Shown here: positions 16,525 to 23,583 of the stretch, one piece after another
How the letters are laid out: each line of letters begins with the position of its first letter
How positions within the stretch are numbered: position 1 is the first letter of the stretch
Assembly (NCBI GenBank): GCA_003353845.1
Contig: PIVT01000040.1
Coordinates: forward strand, 1-35,476
DNA length: 35,476 bases
Source of the DNA: Pseudomonadota bacterium
GTDB taxonomy: Bacteria; Myxococcota_A; UBA9160; JADFDR01
Direction: 5' to 3'
Notes under the pieces: generated by a model
Database searches by the model: none
The model's input: the letters and a program-made list of their open reading frames with translations, nothing else
Told to the model about the DNA's origin: nothing
Position numbers and translations under genes: made by a program

Positions 16525-16574
16525 TCTGACTCCGTCAAGTCAAGTTGTTGTTCGATCCCACACCGAGGATCCAG
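16525..16574 (+). repeat. Degenerate duplicate of the tRNA-Gln 3' half
   Basis: This segment repeats the tRNA from the anticodon loop to the CCA and one base beyond. TCTGACTCCG is identical, the T-arm region differs at a few positions and carries about 6 extra bases, and CCCACACCGAGGATCCAG is identical. The matching tRNA part is 16477-16520. No matching 5' half exists, so it cannot fold as a tRNA. It looks like a remnant of tandem tRNA duplication or an attachment-site footprint. It ends 14 bp before the pilD stop codon. Confidence 0.8.
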
Positions 16575-16588
16575 CCCTTCGAATTATT

Positions 16589-17485
16589 TTATCTGAAAAG
16601 TAGCAAGTACAGGGGCGTTGGGCTGAGCACGACGACAATGGCCGCCATGGCCAGTGCTGGGCCAAAGCCAAAGGTGGCCCCCATGCTGCGGGTACTGCAG
16701 ACCGACACCAGACCAAAGATGAGCCCCACCAACGAGCCCACGAAGATGGTCTCGAAGGTGCCAATCACGCCGACAAAAGCACCGATCATGGCCAGGAGTT
16801 TTACGTCACCAAAACCCAATCCCGGAAACCACACCCAGAAATCCAATGAGTCGGGGCGCGGAAGTTCTTCACCCTCGCCGGGCCAGTGCGCAAACTCGCG
16901 TCCCAAGGCCACGGACAGGCGTGCGTGCAGGAAGCCAACAATCCACAGCAGAAAACCTCCCACCGCGGCACCGAGCCATGAGAAGGTCAGCGCGTCCATC
17001 AGCGCAATGCCCTCCCAGAAATGCACCAGCGGAACCACAATAAGCCCAAAGACCAACCCACCGAGAGAAATGCCATCGGGAATGATCTGATGATCGAAAT
17101 CAATGGCCGCCGCAGCGACCAAGCCTGCGATAAAAACACACCAAACAGGAGTCATGGGGCTGGCGCCATAGCGCAGCACCACTGCCATGAACAATAAACC
17201 CACGAGGCTTTCGATGACCGGGTAACGCAAGGAGATATGCACCCCGCAGCCGGCACAGCGACCACGCAGGAAGAGGTAGCCGAGAACGGGAATGTTTTCC
17301 CAAGGTCGGATGGGTCGCTCACAGGCAGGGCAACGAGAGGCGGGGAACATCAGCGATTCACCCAGGGGCAGTCGGTGAATCACCACATTTAGAAAGGAAC
17401 CCACGATCAACCCGAACACCAAGCCAAGCCCGGCGAGGGCGCGACTCTCGACGAGCCATTGCCAGAACTCAGCGTTCTCTAGCAC
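16589..17485 (-). CDS. pilD: Type IV prepilin peptidase / N-methyltransferase PilD
   Basis: This 298-residue polytopic inner-membrane protein cleaves prepilin leaders and methylates the new N-terminus. The cytoplasmic N-domain has GSFLNVVIHRLP (about 29-40) and two zinc cysteine pairs, Cys52/Cys55 and Cys77/Cys80. The aspartyl protease residues are Asp129 (AAIDFDHQIIPD) and Asp227 in GFGD. About seven or eight hydrophobic segments are seen. Its substrates are very probably the two prepilins encoded about 3-5 kb upstream in the same cluster. It starts at 17485 and lies 36 bp after pilI. Confidence 0.95.
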   Translation of the reverse strand: MLENAEFWQWLVESRALAGLGLVFGLIVGSFLNVVIHRLPLGESLMFPASRCPACERPIRPWENIPVLGYLFLRGRCAGCGVHISLRYPVIESLVGLLFMAVVLRYGASPMTPVWCVFIAGLVAAAAIDFDHQIIPDGISLGGLVFGLIVVPLVHFWEGIALMDALTFSWLGAAVGGFLLWIVGFLHARLSVALGREFAHWPGEGEELPRPDSLDFWVWFPGLGFGDVKLLAMIGAFVGVIGTFETIFVGSLVGLIFGLVSVCSTRSMGATFGFGPALAMAAIVVVLSPTPLYLLLFR

Positions 17486-17521
17486 GCGGGAACCTCCGAA
17501 AGCATCCGCCTTCTGTGCTCG

Positions 17522-18298
17522 TCAGTTAAAATCACGTCGACTGAAAATCAACGAGGCGAGCATTAGCAATAGCGATAGGTAACCAAGGCCGTAGACCATG
17601 GGATAAAGAATTTGCGCCTGCGAAATTTCGAGCCCGTGTGTCACTTGCAAGGTCAGATCAAATGCAGCCAGGTCGGGGGCAATCCGAAAAATGAGTTTCG
17701 TCATCATTTGCATGCTCGGCACGTCGGACTGGCTTCCGATGGCCAGCAGATCGCGGCTCAGATGCCCGACCATGACGATTCCCAGTGTAAACATGGAAGA
17801 GAGCATGGGCGTGCTAAAGGCGGAAAACAAGGTTGCCAAGGCCACGACCAAAGCCAGTTCAAGCATGATCAAGCCAATGACCGCCACATACTCCAACCCA
17901 AAGGGTGCTCCGGATATCAAGGAGATGATGCCAAAGGCGATGGCCATCAAGACCACCTGCAACCATACCGTGATGACCAACCCACAGTACTTGCCGAGCA
18001 AGAACTCACTGCGCGAAGTCGGTTTGGACAAAATGGTGTAAATGGTGCGGCGCTCGACCTCTTTAAAGATCAGTCCCACTCCGAGAAAGATGGCGATGGC
18101 CGTGCCAAACAAGCGAATCGAGGCCAAGCCGACATCTTGCACAATCCGATTGCTGTCGACGTAGGACAGCGTCCCGATCAACAAACCCGATCCGATCATG
18201 ATGAGCGCAAAGAACAGCAGGGTGTACAACACCTTGCTGCGAATGGCCTCAAGCAGTGTATTGGCCGCCAGTGTTCGAATACGTTGAAGTGCTCCCAC
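17522..18298 (-). CDS. pilI: ABC-2 type permease, PilI-like
   Basis: This 258-residue membrane protein has six hydrophobic helices, first TLLFFALIMIGSGLLIG. It has the ABC-2 permease coupling region FKEVERRTIYTILSKPTSRSE near residues 80-98. It starts at GTG 18298 with GGAGGG about 9 nt upstream, 4 nt after the ATPase stop, so the two clearly form one transporter. The order pilin-PilG-PilH-PilI-PilD matches the pilus locus of Myxococcus xanthus, where this ABC module is required for pilus assembly. What it transports is unknown. The symbol rests on synteny, the permease class on sequence. Confidence 0.85.
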   Translation of the reverse strand: MGALQRIRTLAANTLLEAIRSKVLYTLLFFALIMIGSGLLIGTLSYVDSNRIVQDVGLASIRLFGTAIAIFLGVGLIFKEVERRTIYTILSKPTSRSEFLLGKYCGLVITVWLQVVLMAIAFGIISLISGAPFGLEYVAVIGLIMLELALVVALATLFSAFSTPMLSSMFTLGIVMVGHLSRDLLAIGSQSDVPSMQMMTKLIFRIAPDLAAFDLTLQVTHGLEISQAQILYPMVYGLGYLSLLLMLASLIFSRRDFN

Positions 18299-18302
18299 CG
18301 AA

Positions 18303-19256
18303 CTAACCCTCCACCGTGGACATGAACACCGATTCCAAGGAAACGCGGTGCGGGTTTACAGAAATCACCTCGCCATCACATTCCAGCATTTTTTGCAGCA
18401 AGAGCCGCACTTGTTTCTCCGGCACACGAATTTCAATGCGGCCTTTCAGCTCGCGATGCGTGCCTTGGCATTGCTCCGCCAGCTGATGGACCATCTCTTG
18501 GCTCACTCCTTCCAGCACGACATCCGTGGAGTGTTCAGTTTGACCCAGGAACTCGCTCACACTGCCTTCGTAGCGAATCTCGCCCTCGACGATGATCGCC
18601 ACGCGATCACAAATGGATTCCACATCCGAGAGAATGTGCGAATTCATAAAGACTGTCTTTCCTTCACTTCGCAGGCGCAGAATCAAGTTTCGAATTGCTC
18701 TGCGGCCCACGGGATCCAACCCACTCATGGGCTCGTCAAGAAAGATCACATTGGGATCGTGGATGAGCGCTTGTGCGATACCCACGCGCTGTTTCATCCC
18801 TTTGGAGTAACCCCTCAGGCGTTGATCACCCGCAGCTTCAAGACCAACCCAGTGCAGTAATTCTTCGATGCGTGCCGGTCGTTTTGCCCGGGGCACCCCG
18901 GAGAGCTTGGCGTAAAAAGACAGCAATTCGCGACCCGTCAAAAACTCATAGAAATAGGGGTGCTCGGGCAGGTAGCCCACGTGCTGACGAAACTCATCTT
19001 CTGAAACATCGTGACCTAAAATAGTGGCCGAGCCTTCCGTCGCCGAAATCAAACCCATGAGTACCTTGAGAGTTGTCGTTTTCCCAGCACCGTTGGGACC
19101 GATGAAACCAAACACCTCGCCGCGCCGAACAGAAAAGCTCACCCCACTCAAGATACGTTTCTTGACGAGGCCAAATCCCGGTCGCACGTCCTTCACAACC
19201 CCTTCGACACGCACCACTTCCTCACACGATTCTTCCAAGGTCTGTTCAGTAGCCAT
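18303..19256 (-). CDS. pilH: ABC transporter ATP-binding protein, PilH-like
   Basis: The protein has 317 residues. The nucleotide-binding domain has Walker A GPNGAGKTT (53-61), the signature YSKGMKQR near 153, Walker B VIFLDEP near 176 and a switch His in MNSHILSD. Residues about 235-317 form a C-terminal extension typical of ABC-2 ATPases. I start at ATG 19256 because GAGAGG lies 6 nt upstream. The ATG two codons earlier has no spacing from that site, and the long frame reaching 19499 overlaps pilG. It energises the PilI permease. Its gene follows pilG by 10 bp. Confidence 0.9.
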   Translation of the reverse strand: MATEQTLEESCEEVVRVEGVVKDVRPGFGLVKKRILSGVSFSVRRGEVFGFIGPNGAGKTTTLKVLMGLISATEGSATILGHDVSEDEFRQHVGYLPEHPYFYEFLTGRELLSFYAKLSGVPRAKRPARIEELLHWVGLEAAGDQRLRGYSKGMKQRVGIAQALIHDPNVIFLDEPMSGLDPVGRRAIRNLILRLRSEGKTVFMNSHILSDVESICDRVAIIVEGEIRYEGSVSEFLGQTEHSTDVVLEGVSQEMVHQLAEQCQGTHRELKGRIEIRVPEKQVRLLLQKMLECDGEVISVNPHRVSLESVFMSTVEG

Positions 19257-19266
19257 TCCCATCCTC

Positions 19267-20178
19267 TCAATCTTTCCAATCGGAACGCATAAATCTTGCG
19301 CGCTCTTGCCCGTGCAGCTCATAGCGCACCAGGTATACCGATGACACAATGCGGCGCTTCTTATCTTTACTGAGGGTCCAGTGCCCCTCACCGCCCGGAT
19401 GTGGTGGAAGCGCATGCAGCACTGGCGATTCACCGCGCAACAAATCCTCCACTTCTTCGATGTCCTTCCCGTTGCGCTTTTTATACTCTTCGCGGGCAAT
19501 GTCCAAAAGGCGTGCCATGCGTTCCGTATCTACCTCCACTAACGCTTCCAGATACATTTCCCGCGCCGCCTCGTCTTCGACGGACTCGACAAATTGGCGC
19601 AAGAAACTCGCCGCGACATCCAAGCCGCCTTCGTCCGCCCGCAACTTGGCAACCATGCGTCGCAGGTAAATGGGCGCATCCGGCAGTTCAATGGCCTGGG
19701 TCAACACATCAGCAGCTTCACCGATTTCTTCCAGGTAATAAAAAAGATTGAAGGCCAGGTGGTAATAGGTGCGCCAGCGGTCGGGGTGATGCTCGATCCC
19801 TCGCTTCAGCAGGCGATTTCCCTCCAGCACCTGCGCCCTGCTGCTCACAAGCCAAATCGCTGCCGCGTCGTAGGGATGAATCACCCAGGGATCGATGGTG
19901 GTGGTCAAATCAATGTATTGACCGATTTCTTCGGAGAAAACTTCAGGATGATCCGTTTCGCCCACCAATTGCACGGACTGAATCCAGTAGTAGTCCGCCA
20001 CCAGGGCATGAAAACCGAAGGTGGCCAAGCGGGCCAACTCCGGACGAAAAAACGCATGCCGATCCGCCTTGATTCGCGGATCGGTGGGGATTTGGTTCTG
20101 TGCAAAGATAACGAGCCCTGCCAGGCTCAGGGCGCACACAACGAGGGTCATGCGCTGCCAAAAAATTTTCTGATTCAC
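19267..20178 (-). CDS. pilG: PilG-like TPR-type membrane-anchored protein
   Basis: This 303-residue protein starts at GTG 20178. A hydrophobic segment at about residues 10-27 (MTLVVCALSLAGLVIFA) is a signal anchor or uncleaved signal. The rest is helical with repeat-like segments (NRLLKRGIEHHPDRWRTYYHLA, then ADVLTQAIELPDAPIYLRRM) suggestive of TPR folds, followed by a Lys/Glu-rich C-terminus. It probably lies in the periplasm at the inner membrane. The assignment as PilG rests on position before pilH and pilI and after pilins, as in M. xanthus. No enzymatic motif is seen. Confidence 0.7.
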   Translation of the reverse strand: MNQKIFWQRMTLVVCALSLAGLVIFAQNQIPTDPRIKADRHAFFRPELARLATFGFHALVADYYWIQSVQLVGETDHPEVFSEEIGQYIDLTTTIDPWVIHPYDAAAIWLVSSRAQVLEGNRLLKRGIEHHPDRWRTYYHLAFNLFYYLEEIGEAADVLTQAIELPDAPIYLRRMVAKLRADEGGLDVAASFLRQFVESVEDEAAREMYLEALVEVDTERMARLLDIAREEYKKRNGKDIEEVEDLLRGESPVLHALPPHPGGEGHWTLSKDKKRRIVSSVYLVRYELHGQERARFMRSDWKD

Positions 20179-20234
20179 GAAAGAGCCCTCTCCTCACGCA
20201 AAACATACTCGGTGCATTTTGAAATTGCACTCTC

Positions 20235-20266
20235 TATGGGTTTCTATAGCTATGGGTTTCTATAGC
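20235..20266. repeat. 16-bp perfect tandem repeat
   Basis: TATGGGTTTCTATAGC occurs twice head to tail (20235-20250 and 20251-20266), followed by a partial third copy TGTGGGTT. It lies in the 179-bp gap between pilG and the second pilin gene. Replication slippage is the simplest origin. It is not CRISPR-like, as there are no spacers. Confidence 0.85.
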
Positions 20267-20287
20267 TGTGGGTTCTCTGGGGTCCAT

Positions 20288-20319
20288 GGGATTTGCCACG
20301 AGGCGACCCGTGGCATCCC
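20288..20319. other. Stem-loop in the pilin-pilG intergenic gap
   Basis: TGCCACG (20294-20300) and CGTGGCA (20309-20315) pair perfectly around an 8-nt loop. GGGA (20288-20291) and TCCC (20316-20319) extend the stem across a 2-nt bulge. No T-tract follows on the minus strand, so it is more likely a mRNA stability or processing structure below the pilin gene than an intrinsic terminator. Confidence 0.5.
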
Positions 20320-20357
20320 GCTTGCGAGAGCAACCTCTCCTAAGACAGTGTCAGGCC

Positions 20358-20957
20358 TTAAAACCGGCCAGCCGTGGCATTGCGAACCACCGTATCGTAG
20401 TGCACTTGCATTGTGACCGGGTCGACGACGGGACGAGTATCGATCCCGAGTCCTCCCATCACAGCCGACACAGCATCATCCCCATTCGACCCCTGGTGTG
20501 TGTATTGAATCACCGACAGCGAGCCATTGCCATCGATATCCCCATAGGCCATGGCTGTAAAGCAGTCCGTTGAGGTAGGGCACGCGGTCGAAACTTCATA
20601 GGTGAAATACACGGCACCTTTAACGTCAAAACCCAGGGGCTGAAAGGCCGTATAGGAAGGAGCATCCCAAATCATTTTGGCGGGCCCGAGCGGTGCGGCA
20701 GGGAAGGGAAGCCCGGTGTCTACATAGGTTCCATTGACGCCAAAATATTCCCGTTGAAGTTTTGCCATGATGTTCACCATGGAAAAGGCTTCTGAGCGTT
20801 TGGAATTCAACTGGAAATTCTGGAAGTGAGGAATCGCTATGGCGGCCAGGGTCCCCATAATGCCTACGACGATCATGAGTTCGATGAGTGTAAAACCGCT
20901 TTTGCGGCCACGGCCACCTGATCCGATTCTTTGATTTACTCGATCTCTTTGAATCAT
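20358..20957 (-). CDS. Type IV pilin-like protein (second pilin)
   Basis: This 199-residue prepilin has a long basic leader of 21 residues ending KSG, then FTLIELMIVVGIMGTLAAIA with the conserved Phe1 and Glu5. The ATG at 20957 follows GGAGGGGGGGAG. The globular part has two cysteines close together (ACPTSTDCF) and a D-x-D-x-N-G stretch (GDIDGNGSL), similar in place to that of pilA. It is exactly as long as the upstream pilA product but diverged from it outside the N-terminal helix. It may be a minor pilin or an alternative major pilin. It lies 268 bp after pilA, beyond a terminator, and has no visible sigma-54 promoter of its own. Confidence 0.9.
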   Translation of the reverse strand: MIQRDRVNQRIGSGGRGRKSGFTLIELMIVVGIMGTLAAIAIPHFQNFQLNSKRSEAFSMVNIMAKLQREYFGVNGTYVDTGLPFPAAPLGPAKMIWDAPSYTAFQPLGFDVKGAVYFTYEVSTACPTSTDCFTAMAYGDIDGNGSLSVIQYTHQGSNGDDAVSAVMGGLGIDTRPVVDPVTMQVHYDTVVRNATAGRF

Positions 20958-21156
20958 TTTAGTCTCCCCCCCCTCCAAATACTCTGATTGCGTCTCTCAT
21001 TCATTTATTGCGCGCGGACGTTCAACGTCTCGCAGATCAAAACCATTTTCAGCATTCTTGTTATTTCGTTATCGGAAGAACGCGCTGAAACCTAAAAATA
21101 AACTGAATTGACGCCTTGCTTCGATTGATCCGTTATTTGAGAGGTCAAAATGCAAA

Positions 21157-21190
21157 CGCGGCATGGAATGAGTCTCCACTCCATGCCGCG
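21157..21190 (-). terminator. Rho-independent terminator after pilA
   Basis: CGCGGCATGGA (21157-21167) and TCCATGCCGCG (21180-21190) form a perfect 11-bp GC-rich stem with a 12-nt loop. Read on the minus strand it is followed by TTTGCATTTT. It starts 35 bp after the pilA stop, so most pilA transcripts should end here. Leakage would feed the second pilin. Confidence 0.8.
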
Positions 21191-21225
21191 CTCATTTGAC
21201 TTCATCTCACACATTGAACCAGACT

Positions 21226-21825
21226 TTAGAAGTACGTCTGACCCGAAGTGGTGTCACAAGGACCCACTGTCTTGAGCAAGGTTGGCGTCGGCGGAGCCAC
21301 TGAGAAGTCATAGGTTCCAGTGACCGGGCAGATAGCGAAGACAGGACCCGGAGCCGCCGTCACGATACCCGTAGCATCCATCTGAGGCGAGATGTAACCG
21401 AAGTAGCTGTAGTTGGTCCCATCACTATCAAGGTCACCCCAAGCATCCGTGGAGAACGTCGTGGCAGGAGTAGCAGCCTGGATGGCTACAGCGTAGGAGT
21501 AGTACACGTCACCAGCGGGTTCCCAACCGACGAGGTCGAAACCATCGCGAGCGGCGATCGTGTTGTCCCAAGGCATTTTCCGACCATCGGGATTAGCTGC
21601 GGAACTCTGAACATTCGCAACATAAGTACCGAACTCAGCGTAGTAAGCATCTTCAGCCACAACGATGGCCTTCAAGTTAACCTTGGCTTCAGAAGTCTTG
21701 GAGCGAAGCTGGAACTTCACGAAGTTAGGAATAGCAATAGCTGCCAAAATACCAATGATGGCTACCACGATCATAAGCTCGATCAGAGTAAAGCCGGACT
21801 CTCGTTTGATCCGTAATTTGTTCAT
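21226..21825 (-). CDS. pilA: Major type IV pilin PilA (predicted)
   Basis: This 199-residue prepilin has an 11-residue leader (MNKLRIKRESG) cut before FTLIELMIVVAIIGILAAIA, with Phe1 and Glu5 conserved. The start ATG at 21825 follows GGGAGAGA. The longer frame to 21948 runs into the leader region. The C-terminal part has two Cys about 30 residues apart (AICPVTG ... GPCDTT), which probably close a disulfide loop. It also has a D-x-D-x-D-G stretch (WGDLDSDGTNY). A sigma-54-type promoter, a long leader and a strong terminator frame this gene alone, suggesting that it is the major, highly expressed subunit. Confidence 0.93.
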   Translation of the reverse strand: MNKLRIKRESGFTLIELMIVVAIIGILAAIAIPNFVKFQLRSKTSEAKVNLKAIVVAEDAYYAEFGTYVANVQSSAANPDGRKMPWDNTIAARDGFDLVGWEPAGDVYYSYAVAIQAATPATTFSTDAWGDLDSDGTNYSYFGYISPQMDATGIVTAAPGPVFAICPVTGTYDFSVAPPTPTLLKTVGPCDTTSGQTYF

Positions 21826-21862
21826 CTGGTGTCTCTCCCGTTTTAGTATTGTGTAAAGCCAC

Positions 21863-21945
21863 AATCGAACGTCGGGAATCGGTTGGGCGCCCTGCCCGCT
21901 GTCTGTTTTTGCTGCAGCGAGCTGCAGCGACCCAGACGTTCGATT
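21863..21945 (-). promoter_or_regulatory. Long-range stem in the predicted pilA 5' leader
   Basis: AATCGAACGTC (21863-21873) and GACGTTCGATT (21935-21945) are perfect 11-bp inverted arms. GGG (21874-21876) and CCC (21931-21933) extend the stem past a single bulged base. The region lies between the predicted transcription start near 21955 and the pilA ATG at 21825, so the leader RNA should fold into a long hairpin. The loop holds a 10-bp tandem repeat GCTGCAGCGA (21911-21930) and a GGGCGCCC palindrome. The function is unknown; mRNA stability or translation control are the obvious options. Confidence 0.65.
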
Positions 21946-21964
21946 CATCGATTGGCTCTTGTTA

Positions 21965-21981
21965 GAGCAACCGCAATGCCA
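21965..21981 (-). promoter_or_regulatory. Sigma-54 (-24/-12) promoter of pilA
   Basis: Read on the minus strand the sequence is TGGCAT-TGCGG-TTGCT. The -24 GG (21980-21979) and -12 GC (21968-21967) have exactly the 10-nt separation required, and the match to TGGCAC-N5-TTGCA is close. The predicted start is near 21955, leaving a leader of about 130 nt. M. xanthus pilA is known to be sigma-54/PilR controlled. No pilS or pilR is in this window. Confidence 0.75.
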
Positions 21982-22254
21982 AGTGACTCAATTGCTTGTC
22001 TATGCTTCGGCAAAGAACGGGACAACCTTAGGAATTCGGACAATTTTTAATTTTTGCATTTTTTTAAAATCGGCTTTGTTCAACGCTGTTCAAGAGACCC
22101 AACCCCTTCGGAGTGACAAAATTTGGTCCCCAGCGCGTCACCGGGTGCCATTTTTCGTCACTTTCAGGACGTGCTGTGCCCTGTGGTTTGCCTGTATTGC
22201 CCAGTGCGACAGGTGCTTGAAAAGCCGCTAGCGAGCCGCTAGGGTGCCCGCCAC
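21982..22254. other. Intergenic region between the pilA promoter and tRNA-Glu
   Basis: The left part (about 22020-22080) is rich in A/T with several T-tracts, as expected of an upstream activator region for a sigma-54 promoter. The right part has a short direct repeat GCCGCTAG (about 22224-22243) just before the tRNA. I found no convincing coding frame, and no promoter for the tRNA that I could defend. Confidence 0.5.
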
Positions 22255-22330
22255 GCTCCCATCGTCTAGCGGTTCAGGACGCGGCCCTCTCAAGGCTGAA
22301 ACACGGGTTCAAATCCCGTTGGGAGCACCA
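22255..22330 (+). tRNA. tRNA-Glu (anticodon CTC)
   Basis: This 76-nt cloverleaf has acceptor arms GCTCCCA/TGGGAGC. The anticodon stem CGGCC/GGCTG surrounds CTCTCAA with CTC as anticodon. The T-loop is TTCAAAT and CCA is encoded. The first pair is G1-C72 and the D-loop is longer than in the tRNA-Gln of this window, both normal for tRNA-Glu. Confidence 0.96.
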
Positions 22331-22470
22331 TCATTCCCCTGGTTTTGGGTTTTCTTCTTTTCACCCATTTCTCAAGGTTCCCATGCCGTTTCCAGGCCAT
22401 TTGCGCCAATAAACGGGTATTTTTGGCAAACATCGGTATTAATCGGCAGTTATTGGCAAGAGGCACTTAA

Positions 22471-23583
22471 ATGTCCGGAATCAAGGTCGCGCTGCTGGGT
22501 GTGGGAAATTGCGCCAGTTCCCTTGTCCAGGGGATCCAGCTCTGCGCGGACCAGGGGACTCAGGCCTGCACGGGCCTTCTGCACGAGAACCTCGGCGGAT
22601 ATCTGCCTTCGGACATCCAGGTGGTGGCGGCTCTGGACATCGACCGCCGCAAAGTGGGGCTGGACCTGGCCCAGGCCATCTTCGCCCCACCCAACTGCAC
22701 CACTGCCTTTTATCCTGATATCGCATCCACCGGGGTCAGCGTGCAGCGCGGTTGCACCTTGGACGGCGTTGCTGCGCATATGAAGGAGCAACCCGAGGCA
22801 CGCAGCTTTGTCTTGTCGGACGCGCCCGAACCCAGCCGCGAGCAGGTCGTTCAACTCCTGATGGAGGCCCGGGCCGAGATCGTGGTCAATTTTCTGCCCG
22901 TGGGCTCGGAGCGCGCAACGCGCTTTTACGCCGAGTGCGCGCTGGAGGCTGGAGCCGCCTTGGTGAATTGCATTCCCGTATTCATCGCCAGCGATCCCCT
23001 TTGGGCCCAGCGCTTTGCCGACAAGGGGCTGCCCGTGCTGGGTGACGATATCAAGGCGCAACTGGGTGCCACCATTACCCACCGCACCCTCACAGATTTG
23101 TTTGCCAAACGCGGCGTCGTACTCAAACGCACCTACCAACTCAACACAGGCGGCAATACTGACTTTCTCAACATGAAAAGCCAAGACCGCTTGGCCTCCA
23201 AGAAAATTTCCAAGACCGAAGCGGTTCAGTCGGTAACCGAGACACGCCTGGCGGATGAGAACATTCACGTGGGGCCCAGCGATTACGTGCCCTGGCAGCA
23301 GGACAACAAGGTTTGCTTCTTGCGCATGGAAGGTGAAGGCTTCGGCGGCGTCCCCATGAATTTGGAACTGCGCTTATCCGTGGAAGATTCCCCCAACTCG
23401 GCAGCCATCGTGATCGACGCGATTCGCTGTTGCAAGTTGGCCTTGGATCGCGGGCACAGTGGTTCCCTCAACGCGCCCGCCGCTTTCTATATGAAGCACC
23501 CCCCGGAGCAGTGGACGGATACTGAAGCCTACGCCTTGACCGAAGCGTTCATCTCCGGGAAGGCGGAAGCCAGCGAGTCTTAA
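22471..23583 (+). CDS. ino1: Myo-inositol-1-phosphate synthase
   Basis: This 370-residue NAD-dependent enzyme converts glucose-6-phosphate to inositol-1-phosphate. It opens with the Rossmann strand IKVALLGVGNCASSLVQGI (about 4-22). The family core motifs are GDDIKAQLGATITHRTL (about 191-207) and YQLNTGGNTDFLNM (about 222-235), followed by SDYVPWQQDNK. The length and motifs fit the short archaeal/actinobacterial form rather than the long eukaryotic one. The ATG follows AAGAGG by 7 nt. It may feed inositol lipids or solutes, but no such gene is adjacent. Its stop codon shares TTAA with the converging kinase gene. Confidence 0.93.
   Translation: MSGIKVALLGVGNCASSLVQGIQLCADQGTQACTGLLHENLGGYLPSDIQVVAALDIDRRKVGLDLAQAIFAPPNCTTAFYPDIASTGVSVQRGCTLDGVAAHMKEQPEARSFVLSDAPEPSREQVVQLLMEARAEIVVNFLPVGSERATRFYAECALEAGAALVNCIPVFIASDPLWAQRFADKGLPVLGDDIKAQLGATITHRTLTDLFAKRGVVLKRTYQLNTGGNTDFLNMKSQDRLASKKISKTEAVQSVTETRLADENIHVGPSDYVPWQQDNKVCFLRMEGEGFGGVPMNLELRLSVEDSPNSAAIVIDAIRCCKLALDRGHSGSLNAPAAFYMKHPPEQWTDTEAYALTEAFISGKAEASES

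Noticed and set aside
16525-16574. Second tRNA-Gln gene
   Set aside because: It has no matching 5' acceptor or D-arm, and the inserted bases break the arm spacing. It is only a 3' fragment.
20235-20274. Short repeat array as a CRISPR
   Set aside because: The units are directly adjacent without spacers, there are only two full copies, and no cas genes are present.
21136-21163. Second sigma-54 promoter for the downstream pilin
   Set aside because: A TTGCA-like -12 element is present, but no GG occurs 10 nt upstream of the GC, and the sequence belongs to the terminator hairpin.
22450-23268. Minus-strand open frame of 272 codons opposite ino1
   Set aside because: It is a mirror frame of the well-supported ino1 gene, with no family motif.
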